A stretch of 64,000 nt of DNA from Betaproteobacteria bacterium GR16-43. Its GTDB lineage: Bacteria; Pseudomonadota; Gammaproteobacteria; Burkholderiales; Usitatibacteraceae. Shown piece by piece: positions 8,132 through 15,905 of the stretch. The notes under the pieces were generated by a model. The model saw only the letters and a list, made by a program, of their open reading frames with translations. It did not search any database and had not been told where the DNA came from. The number at the start of each line of letters is the position of its first letter. The stretch's first letter is position 1. The DNA is taken from contig CP019169.1 in assembly GCA_001953215.1 (NCBI GenBank), positions 372,001 through 436,000 of the forward strand. Direction: 5' to 3'. The translations under genes were made by a program, and so were the position numbers.

Positions 8132-8782
8132 GTGGGCGCACCCGTCACGGCCGTCGTGGGCTACGGCCCGGGCCTCGGCGCCGCGCTCGCCCGCCGGTTC
8201 GCGCGCGAAGGCCACGTGGTGGGCGCCTTCGCGCGCAAGCCCGTGGCCGAAGCCCCCCTGATCGCGCTGCCGTGCGACGTGACCGATGGCGCATCGATCG
8301 CGCGCGCGTTCGACGCGCTCGAGAAGAAATCCGGGCCCGTCGCGAACCTGCTCTACAACGCTTCGGCCCTGGTTCGCGGGCCCTTCCTGCAAACCGCGCC
8401 CGGGGATTTCGAGCGGGCCTGGCGTACCGCGGCATTCGGCGCATTCACCTGCGCCCAGCGCGTGCTTCCTGGGATGCTCGCGGCCGGCCGCGGGACGATT
8501 CTCTTCACGGGAGCCACGGCTTCGTTGCGCGGCGGTGCGAATTTCCCCGCCTTCGCCTCCGCCAAGTTCGCGCTGCGCGGCCTCGCGCAATCCCTCGCGC
8601 GCGAGTTCGGGCCGCAGGGCGTGCACGTGGCCCACGTCGTGATCGACGGCATGATCGGCCCGAAGCGCGAAGACCGCATCGACCCGGACCACATCGCCGA
8701 AGCCTACTGGAACCTCGCCGCGCAGCCCCGCTCGGCGTGGACGCAAGAAATCGACCTCAGGCCCCATGGCGAAAAGTTCTGA
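8132..8782 (+). CDS. SDR family protein lacking the catalytic Tyr
   Basis: Short-chain dehydrogenase/reductase fold of 216 residues: nucleotide-binding glycine motif GYGPGLG at 10-16, a NASA segment equivalent to NNAG at about 76-79, and LARE-FGPQGVHVAHV later. The usual YxxxK is FASAK (Phe141, Lys145), and the position of the catalytic Ser is Ala128, so classical dehydrogenase chemistry is doubtful; related SDR proteins with the same Phe are, as I recall, widespread. GTG start one base after the MAPEG stop; the end overlaps the cupin gene by 17 bp. Confidence 0.85.
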   Translation: MGAPVTAVVGYGPGLGAALARRFAREGHVVGAFARKPVAEAPLIALPCDVTDGASIARAFDALEKKSGPVANLLYNASALVRGPFLQTAPGDFERAWRTAAFGAFTCAQRVLPGMLAAGRGTILFTGATASLRGGANFPAFASAKFALRGLAQSLAREFGPQGVHVAHVVIDGMIGPKREDRIDPDHIAEAYWNLAAQPRSAWTQEIDLRPHGEKF

Positions 8783-9428
8783 CGACGCGAACGTCGACCT
8801 TCGCGTGCCGGTGGCGGTGCACGTCGAATCCCTCGCGTGGTTGCCGAGCCCCAGCCCCACGGTGTGGCGCCGCACGCTCTATCGCGAAGGCGGCGAGTTC
8901 GGCCCGGTGACGAGCGTGGTGCGCTACGACGCGCGCAGCGCCTTCGCGCCGCACAGCCATCCGGAGGGCGAGGAGATCCTCGTGCTAGAGGGTGTGTTCT
9001 CCGACGAGCACGGCGACTATCCGGCCGGCACGTACCTGCTCAATCCGCCCGGCAGCTCGCACAAGCCCGCGTCGCGCGAGGGCTGCGTGCTCTTCGTGCG
9101 GTTGCGACAGTACGGCGGAGAGGGAAGGCTTGCACGCGCGCTCGATACGAACGCGCTCGACTGGACCGCGACCGACAACGCGGACGTGCTGGAGAGGCCG
9201 CTCTACGCACAGGCGGGATTTCCCGAGACGATCTCGCTCCAGCAATGGCGGCCGGGCGCGCGCGTCTCGATTCCCGGCTCCGATCGTCCCCGGGAAATCC
9301 TCGTCCTCGAGGGCGCGGTCGAGAGCCCGCTCGGCGTGCATCCGGCGACGAGTTGGTTGCGCTGGCCGGCATCGTCGGGCGGGGTCGAGCTGCAAGCCCC
9401 GGGCGGGGCACGGGTCTACTGCAGGTAG
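8766..9428 (+). CDS. ChrR-like tandem cupin protein
   Basis: 220 residues with two cupin units. The first (about 25-115) has the metal-binding pattern PHSHPEGEEILVLEGVF and the GTYLLNPPGSSHKP turn typical of ChrR-type cupins. The second (about 140-215) repeats the fold (GDRPREILVLEGAVES-like) without the His ligands. There is no anti-sigma N-terminal domain, so this is probably a metal-binding sensor or dioxygenase-like protein. Third gene of the operon, starting inside the SDR gene. Confidence 0.85.
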   Translation: MAKSSDDANVDLRVPVAVHVESLAWLPSPSPTVWRRTLYREGGEFGPVTSVVRYDARSAFAPHSHPEGEEILVLEGVFSDEHGDYPAGTYLLNPPGSSHKPASREGCVLFVRLRQYGGEGRLARALDTNALDWTATDNADVLERPLYAQAGFPETISLQQWRPGARVSIPGSDRPREILVLEGAVESPLGVHPATSWLRWPASSGGVELQAPGGARVYCR

Positions 9429-9482
9429 CCGCGGCAAGCGCGGTGGTCGGATTTCCCCGTTGGGAATACTCTCCGCCTCACC

Positions 9483-11783
9483 ATGGGAGAAGACCGCCGC
9501 ATTGCCATCATCGCCGTCCACGGCGTAGGCCATCACCAGGCGGGTGAAGCCTCGCACGCCGCGGCCGACCTCCTGAGCACGCAGGGCTACTCCACGTTCG
9601 TCGAGACGCGCGTTCGCGTGCCGGTCCGGCCCGTTCCCTCGCCGGGCCACGGCCGCACCGAGCGCCGCTGGTGGCAGTTCCTCGACGAGGGTGCCGATAC
9701 GCTGGCGGAGGCAAAGACCGAGGCGGTCGCGAAAACCGAAGCCGTCGCGAAAACCGAACCGGCCCCCGAGCGCCAGGAGCGGATGAAGGATCTCTCGATC
9801 GACTACATGACCGAGCAGCTCCAGAGCTACTACCCGCGCGACAAGGACCTCGTGTACGACACCGCGTACCTGTGCGCGAAGCGGCTCGACCCGGAGCGCC
9901 CGGCCGAGGTCCACGTCTTCGACATGTACTGGACGGACATCTCGCGCGTCTCGACGGCGGGCCTGCGCATGATCGGCGAGCTCTACCAGCTCCTCTTCTA
10001 CGTGTGCAGCCTGGGGCGCAAATCGCTCGAGTTCGCGTGCGCCGCCTATCCGCAAGACCGTTCGTGGGAAGCGTTTCGCGCCTGCCACAGCCACGCGGAA
10101 CGGTTGCTCACCATCTGGATCCCGGGCTTCAACCTGGCGCAGCTCGCGCTCGGGATCCTGATCGTCCCGCAGATGCTCTACGCGATGCCCCACTCGCTCG
10201 GGGCCACGATCGGCATCGGCGTTACGTTCGCGTTGCTCGTGCTCGGAGCGCTCGTGATCCTGCGGCGCCATCTCACGGGCACGGCGTGGCCCTGGCTCTT
10301 CCCGCTGACTGCCGTCGCATCACTGATCGCGGCACTCGGGTTGCCTCGGCTCTTCGGGCAGTGGATGCCGCTGCTCTTCGTGGAGATGGCGTGGGCCGTG
10401 GGTGCCGGCGCGCTCGTGGCGCTCGCGAAGATCTACGATCGCCGCAGGCCCGGGGCCTCCGAGGTCTCGATGATGATCGTGGCGATCGTGGCCGTGATCC
10501 TCGCGGCGGTTGCCTTCGTCGAGCCCTTCGACCGCTCGAACATCTGGCTGCTGGCGGTCTACGCCGGCATCTGGCTCTACTGCCTGCTGAACGGGCTCTG
10601 GAGCGCCTTCATCGCGTTGGCGTTCCTCTCCACGCTGGCCGCGTACTTCGTCTCGTGGAACGTGAAGGAGCCCGAAAAGCGCCGCGCGGCGTGGACGGCC
10701 AACCTCTCGCTCGTTCTCCCCGGCTTCGCCATCCTGTTGCTGAACCTCGCGATCTGGTGGGGCGTCGTGGGCCTGGGCGAGAACATCCTCGGCCCGCGCC
10801 TGAAGGAGCAGATCGAGGCGATCCTCACGATCAGCACGCCGTGGTCGTTCGCCGCACTACTGGGCATCGCCGTCGGGTGCCTGGTATGGACCGCCTGGGG
10901 TCTCGTGCCGAGCGTCCTGCTCGAGGTCTGGCCGCGCAAGCTCGCGCAACCCGCGCCCGCATTGGGCCGCTCGCTCAATGCGTTCTTCTGGGCGGCACGC
11001 GCCTCCGGCGAAATCCTGCGCTGGATCGTGATCTTCGCGATCCCCGTCTCGATGCTCGTGGTGGAGTATTTCCCGGGCTGGATCCCATCCGATCTGGTGC
11101 AGGGGATGCAGCGCTTCTCCAACCAGTACACCGCGTGGATCGGTCTCGCCCTCGTGACCATCATTGCCGGCCCCGGGCCGCTGCGCGCACTGGGCCTGGG
11201 CCTGCGCACGGCGATCGACGTGGCCATCGACGTGGCGAACTGGATGCGCCTGCACCCGGTGGACGAGAACCCGCGCGCGCGCATCTGTGCCCGCTACTAC
11301 TCGCTGCTGAACTTCATCCTCGCCCGGAAGTACGACGCGATCGTGATCTTCTCGCACAGCCAGGGCACGGTCATCTCCGCCGACCTGCTGCGCTACTTCG
11401 AGAAGAGCGTCGTGCCCTCGCGCCCCGAGGGACTGGCCGACATTCCCGTGTACCTGTTCACGATGGGATGCCCGCTGCGCCAGCTCTACAGCCAGCGCTT
11501 CCCGCACCAGTACGGCTGGGGCCGCGACGAGCCGCCGACGTGGCCGGGGCTGCATCCCGACCCCGCGGACCTGCGCGTGACGCAATGGGTGAACGCGTAT
11601 CGCAGCGGCGACTACGTGGGGCGCTTCCTCTGGCATTCATCCCGTGATGTTTCGGCGTGGAGTTCGACGCCCATGGAAATCGGCGCCCGCCGCGAAGTGT
11701 GCATCGGTCCCGGCGCCCACACGCACTACTGGGACGACACCGCGCTCGACATCGCGAAGGAACTGGACCGGTTGGTGAAGTGA
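9483..11783 (+). CDS. Large membrane protein with alpha/beta-hydrolase-like ends
   Basis: 766 residues. The N-terminus (about 5-20) reads IAIIAVHGVGHH, the oxyanion-turn type motif of lipase-like hydrolases. Residues about 70-100 contain a Lys/Thr/Glu repeat (KTEAVAKTEAVAKTE). The middle (roughly 210-570) has many hydrophobic segments. The C-terminal soluble part has a nucleophile elbow SHSQG with Ser626 and FTMGCPLRQLY after it. The hydrolase core therefore appears split by a large membrane insertion. Function unknown; lipid or ester hydrolysis at the inner membrane is an inference. Confidence 0.7.
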   Translation: MGEDRRIAIIAVHGVGHHQAGEASHAAADLLSTQGYSTFVETRVRVPVRPVPSPGHGRTERRWWQFLDEGADTLAEAKTEAVAKTEAVAKTEPAPERQERMKDLSIDYMTEQLQSYYPRDKDLVYDTAYLCAKRLDPERPAEVHVFDMYWTDISRVSTAGLRMIGELYQLLFYVCSLGRKSLEFACAAYPQDRSWEAFRACHSHAERLLTIWIPGFNLAQLALGILIVPQMLYAMPHSLGATIGIGVTFALLVLGALVILRRHLTGTAWPWLFPLTAVASLIAALGLPRLFGQWMPLLFVEMAWAVGAGALVALAKIYDRRRPGASEVSMMIVAIVAVILAAVAFVEPFDRSNIWLLAVYAGIWLYCLLNGLWSAFIALAFLSTLAAYFVSWNVKEPEKRRAAWTANLSLVLPGFAILLLNLAIWWGVVGLGENILGPRLKEQIEAILTISTPWSFAALLGIAVGCLVWTAWGLVPSVLLEVWPRKLAQPAPALGRSLNAFFWAARASGEILRWIVIFAIPVSMLVVEYFPGWIPSDLVQGMQRFSNQYTAWIGLALVTIIAGPGPLRALGLGLRTAIDVAIDVANWMRLHPVDENPRARICARYYSLLNFILARKYDAIVIFSHSQGTVISADLLRYFEKSVVPSRPEGLADIPVYLFTMGCPLRQLYSQRFPHQYGWGRDEPPTWPGLHPDPADLRVTQWVNAYRSGDYVGRFLWHSSRDVSAWSSTPMEIGARREVCIGPGAHTHYWDDTALDIAKELDRLVK

Positions 11784-11904
11784 TGGACGATCCTACGCCG
11801 CCGAATGTTGCAGAAGCGAGACAGGGTGGTGTGCGGACGTTGACAATCATGTGGCACGATGCGTGCTCCAAAGTCCGAACAACAAACGACCAGGGAGACT
11901 AGCC

Positions 11905-14145
11905 ATGCTCCGCCACACGCCACGCCTTGCCCCCCTCACCCTCGCTGTCCTTTCGGCCCTCGCCGCCCCCGCGTTCGGGCAGGAGAGCAAGCCGCCCGTC
12001 CAGCTCGAGAGCATCACTGTCACCGCGGAGCGACGCTCCGAGGACATCAAGGACGTGCCGAACTCCGTGTCGGCGATTCGCGGCGACCTCCTCGAGGCGC
12101 TCAACTCCAGCGGGCAGGACGTGCGCATGCTGGCCTCTCGCGTTCCGAGCCTCAATATCGAATCGTCCTTCGGCCGCGCCTTCCCGCGGTTCTACATCCG
12201 CGGCATCGGCAACACCGATTTCGACCTGAACGCCTCGCAGCCCGTCTCGCTGCTCTTCGACGACGTCGTGCAGGAGAATCCGATCCTCAAGGGTTTCCCG
12301 GTGTTCGACGTGGACCAGATCGAGGTCCTGCGCGGCCCGCAGGGCACGCTCTTCGGCCGCAACTCGCCGGCGGGCGTGGTGAAGTTCGAGTCCGCCAAGC
12401 CGCGCCAGGCGCGCGAGGGCTACATCAACATCGGCGGGGGCACGTTCAACTCGTTCAACGCCGACGGCGCGTTCAACACGCCGCTCAATTCCGATTGGGC
12501 GCTGCGCATCGCGGCGCAGACGCAGCACCGCGGGGATTGGGTGGACAACACCGTCCCGAACGCCCCCAACAAGTCCCTCGAAGGCTACGACGACACCGCG
12601 GGGCGCGTGCAACTGCTGTATGCACCAAACAAGGGCTTCAGCGCGCTCTTCAACGTGCACGCCCGCACCCTCGACGGCACCGCGCGGCTCTTCCGCGCCA
12701 ACATCATCAAGCCCGGCAGCAACGACCTCGTCGACGGCTTCGACGAGGGCAAGATTTCCATCGACGGCCGCAACGAGCAGAGCCTGGATGCCGCGGGCGG
12801 CAGCGTGCGCCTGCGCTGGGACTGGAACACGCTGGCGCTCACCTCCATCACCGGCTACGAGCACGTGAAGGCCTACAGCCGCGGCGACATCGACGGCGGC
12901 TTCGGAGCCTCGTTCGCGCCGCCGATGGGCCCCGGCTTCATTCCGTTCCCGTCCGAGTCCGCCGACGGGCTGCCCAAGCACAAGCAGTTCACGCAGGAAT
13001 TCCGGCTCGAGTCGCCGAAGAGCAAGACGTGGAGCTGGCTGGTCGGGCTGTACTTCTTCAAGGAAGACATCACGATCGACAGCTTCAGCTACGACACGCT
13101 CGCCGGCGGCGCGCAGAACGGCTACGCCAAGCAGACGCAGGACAACAAGGCGAGCGCGATCTACGGCTCGGTGAACGCGGAGATCGCGCCGAAGTGGACC
13201 GTGCGCGCCGGCCTTCGCTACACGAAGGACGACAAGGACTTCACGGCGCAGCGCACCCAGTCGCCGATCGGCGGCGGAGCCACGGGCGTGCTCACCGCCA
13301 ATCCGAGCGACAACGATCTCTCCGGCGACGTGAGCCTGCTCTTCGCCCTCGATCCGAACACCAATCTCTACACGCGCTTGGCCCGCGGCTTCCGTGCGCC
13401 CAGCGTGCAGGGACGGATCCTGTTCGGGGACACGCTTTCCGTAGCCGATACGGAACACGTGAACTCGTTCGAGGCGGGCGTGAAGAGCGAGCTCTATGAG
13501 CGCCGCCTGCGCATCGCGGCCACCGCGTTCGCCTACGAGGTCAAGGACCAGCAGCTCACCGCGGTCGGAGGTGCGGCGAACTTCAACCGGCTCGTGAACG
13601 CCAAGAAGACGACCGGCCAGGGTCTCGAGCTCGACATGCAAGCGCTGATCACGCCGAACCTGCTGGGCACGCTGAGTGCCAGCTACAACAAGACCGAGAT
13701 CAAGGATCCCGACCTGTTCGTCCAGGCCTGCGGTTCCGGTTGCACGGTGCTGGACCCGATCGTCGTGCCGGGCTCCAACGGCGGCGCGCCGACGGTCTCG
13801 ATCAACGGCAACCCGCTGCCGAACGCGCCGAAGGTGGTCTACAACTTCACGCTGCGCTACACGGTGCCGCTCGGGGCCAACGAGCTCTTCTTCTATACGG
13901 ACTGGGCGTACCGCAGCAAGATCAACTTCTTCCTCTACGAGTCGAAGGAATTCACGGGCAAGCCGCTGCTGGAGGGCGGGTTGCGCGTCGGATACCGGTT
14001 CGGCAACGGCCAGTACGAGGTCTCGGCCTTCGGGCGCAACATCACCAACGAGATCCGCGTGATCGGCGGCATCGACTTCAACAACTTGACCGGCATGATC
14101 AACGAGCCGCGCACCTGGGGCTTGCAGGCCAGGGCGAGCTTCTAA
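11905..14145 (+). CDS. TonB-dependent outer-membrane receptor
   Basis: The ATG at 11905 follows AGGGAGA with 6 bp spacing and begins a clean signal peptide ending AAPAFGQ (residues 1-23); earlier in-frame starts would add a non-signal leader. The 746-residue protein has a TonB-box-like ITVTAERR, a plug domain with the FYIRGIGN and VEVLRGPQGTLFGRN motifs, and a beta barrel ending in Phe. Such receptors import siderophores, cobalamin or oligomers using TonB energy. No substrate genes adjoin it, so ligand is unknown. Convergent and overlapping by 4 bp with the epimerase gene. Confidence 0.93.
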   Translation: MLRHTPRLAPLTLAVLSALAAPAFGQESKPPVQLESITVTAERRSEDIKDVPNSVSAIRGDLLEALNSSGQDVRMLASRVPSLNIESSFGRAFPRFYIRGIGNTDFDLNASQPVSLLFDDVVQENPILKGFPVFDVDQIEVLRGPQGTLFGRNSPAGVVKFESAKPRQAREGYINIGGGTFNSFNADGAFNTPLNSDWALRIAAQTQHRGDWVDNTVPNAPNKSLEGYDDTAGRVQLLYAPNKGFSALFNVHARTLDGTARLFRANIIKPGSNDLVDGFDEGKISIDGRNEQSLDAAGGSVRLRWDWNTLALTSITGYEHVKAYSRGDIDGGFGASFAPPMGPGFIPFPSESADGLPKHKQFTQEFRLESPKSKTWSWLVGLYFFKEDITIDSFSYDTLAGGAQNGYAKQTQDNKASAIYGSVNAEIAPKWTVRAGLRYTKDDKDFTAQRTQSPIGGGATGVLTANPSDNDLSGDVSLLFALDPNTNLYTRLARGFRAPSVQGRILFGDTLSVADTEHVNSFEAGVKSELYERRLRIAATAFAYEVKDQQLTAVGGAANFNRLVNAKKTTGQGLELDMQALITPNLLGTLSASYNKTEIKDPDLFVQACGSGCTVLDPIVVPGSNGGAPTVSINGNPLPNAPKVVYNFTLRYTVPLGANELFFYTDWAYRSKINFFLYESKEFTGKPLLEGGLRVGYRFGNGQYEVSAFGRNITNEIRVIGGIDFNNLTGMINEPRTWGLQARASF

Positions 14146-15140
14146 CTTTCCACGGGATACGGGCCGTCCTCGAACGGCCCGTCTTCGTGGTACCCCTTCG
14201 AACCGATCGAGCGCGCGAGCGGGCTGCGCGGGTCCTTGTCGGCCGCTAGATCGCGCAGCGCCGACGCGAAGTCGTACTTCGGATTCCATCCCAGGTCACG
14301 GCGCGCTTTGTCGTTCACGTACACGCGATCGATCGTGGGGAACATTTTCCAGCCGCGGCGCCGGAATTCCGCTTCGAACGCCGGCACCCGCTCGCGTAGC
14401 ACGGAAGGCGCGTCGATGCCGAGCCGTGCGACGTCGGCCGGCCCGAACGGAGTCGTGGCACTGATGATGTAGCGCGCGAAGGGCAACGACGCCGCTTTCT
14501 CGAGCGCGAGCAGGTGCGCCGCGACCACATCCTCCACGTCGGCGCGGCGATGCAGCAGCTCGTTCATCTTCGTATTGGCGTCCTCGTATCCATCGCGGAT
14601 CGCCTTCTTGTCGTCCTGTTCCGGAAAGAAGCGCGACGTCCGCAGCACGAGGCACGACATCCCGTCACGCCCGTGGAAGATCTCGCAGAGCCCCTCCGCC
14701 ATGGACTTCGAGAGCCCGTACATGTTCTTGGGGATCGAGGGCGTGTCCTCGGTGATCCACGCCGCCGGATCACCGGGCGCGGGATGCAGCGATTGCCCGA
14801 ACGCGCTCGTGGTGCTGGTGTAGAGGAACGTCCTCGCGCCCGCGGCCGCGGCCTCTTCCAGCAGGTTGAGGGTGCCGCTCACGTTGACGTCGATGAATGC
14901 CTGCTTGCTGTGCGTCACGAGATGCGGCTTGTGGAGAGATGCCGCGTGGATGACCGCGCCGACGCCGGCCACGCATCTGCGAACCAGCGGCCGGTCGGTG
15001 ATCGAGCCCTGCACGTCGGTGAATGCCGATGCGTTGGTGTCGAGGCCGATGACCTCGGTTCCCGAGCGGCGCAGGGTTCGAACGAGCGCTTCTCCGAGAT
15101 GGCCGGCGCTACCTGTCACGAGGATCTTCATGGTCGACAT
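14142..15140 (-). CDS. NAD-dependent epimerase/dehydratase (extended SDR)
   Basis: 332 residues. The N-terminal ILVTGSAGHLGEALVRTLRRSG carries the GxxGxxG NAD-binding motif, followed by VIGLD, YTSTTSAFG and a YGLSKSMAE catalytic YxxxK. This is the family of nucleotide-sugar 4-epimerases and dehydratases acting on the cytoplasmic side. Substrate specificity cannot be read. A second Met three codons in is an alternative start. Confidence 0.88.
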   Translation of the reverse strand: MSTMKILVTGSAGHLGEALVRTLRRSGTEVIGLDTNASAFTDVQGSITDRPLVRRCVAGVGAVIHAASLHKPHLVTHSKQAFIDVNVSGTLNLLEEAAAAGARTFLYTSTTSAFGQSLHPAPGDPAAWITEDTPSIPKNMYGLSKSMAEGLCEIFHGRDGMSCLVLRTSRFFPEQDDKKAIRDGYEDANTKMNELLHRRADVEDVVAAHLLALEKAASLPFARYIISATTPFGPADVARLGIDAPSVLRERVPAFEAEFRRRGWKMFPTIDRVYVNDKARRDLGWNPKYDFASALRDLAADKDPRSPLARSIGSKGYHEDGPFEDGPYPVES

Positions 15141-15312
15141 TTTACCGGCCCACTCCTAAACCTTCGCTTACCGCCGAAAAGGGAATGGCGCCGCGACCGG
15201 GTCTCTCCTAAGTTGCGGATGGGGAATATTGCGTACGTTAAATGCCAAATGAGGCGTCGCAATCGGCACCCGCCGTGATCATCCTGAAGATCCAGGATTC
15301 CAAGAGGGCTCC

Positions 15313-15885
15313 ATGAACGCGATCCTACGTGCGGCAATAGTGCTCGCCTGCGCCATTTCCGCCGCGGGTTGCGGCTCGCCGCAATACCGCGAGAGCAAGG
15401 CCGGCGCGTTTGCCGGCGACCTGGACGTGCGCTGGATCCGGAACGACCAGTTCCTGTTCATCCCCAGCAAGGACAAGCCGTTCACCTTCACCCGTGCCGA
15501 CGGAACGAAGATCGTGCCGTCCGCGATGTACACCGACGGCGGATCGATCCCGCGCATGTTCTGGGGCGTCTCCGGTTTCTCTCCGTGGGGCTACGCGCCG
15601 GCCTTCATCGTCCATGACTGGATCTTCGAGGCCAAGCATTGCGCGAACCCCGCCGTGAAGTTCACGTTCGAGGAGAGCGCCGACATCCTCGGCGAAGGCC
15701 TCAAGACGATCATGGAAAAGGACACCACGGTTCGCAACGACTTCGCGTTCACCGCGATCGTGTCCGGCGTTCGCACGCCGATCGCGCGCAAGGTCTGGGA
15801 CGACGGCAAGTGCAAGCCCGTCGGTGCCGCCGTGGAATTCTCCGCCACACCACCCGGAGAGCTCATCACCACCCTGAAGTTCTAG
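15313..15885 (+). CDS. DUF1353 protein, probably exported
   Basis: 190 residues with an N-terminal hydrophobic signal that ends in SAAGC; the Cys at 20 could be lipidated although position -3 is Ala rather than Leu. The core shows DUF1353 landmarks: YTDGGSIPRMFW and FIVHDWIFEAKHC. DUF1353 is common in phage and bacterial proteins; its role is unknown. GAGGG precedes the start. It leads an operon of four exported proteins, the next starting 20 bp later. Confidence 0.8.
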   Translation: MNAILRAAIVLACAISAAGCGSPQYRESKAGAFAGDLDVRWIRNDQFLFIPSKDKPFTFTRADGTKIVPSAMYTDGGSIPRMFWGVSGFSPWGYAPAFIVHDWIFEAKHCANPAVKFTFEESADILGEGLKTIMEKDTTVRNDFAFTAIVSGVRTPIARKVWDDGKCKPVGAAVEFSATPPGELITTLKF

Positions 15886-15905
15886 CCGTACGCGGGGAGG
15901 ACCCC

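Noticed and set aside
11840-11868. TTGACA upstream of the TonB receptor as a promoter
   Set aside because: No acceptable -10 element lies 16-18 bases downstream.
11899-14289. 796-codon minus-strand frame across the TonB receptor
   Set aside because: It has no motif and overlaps a receptor with signal peptide and C-terminal Phe, so it is a shadow frame.
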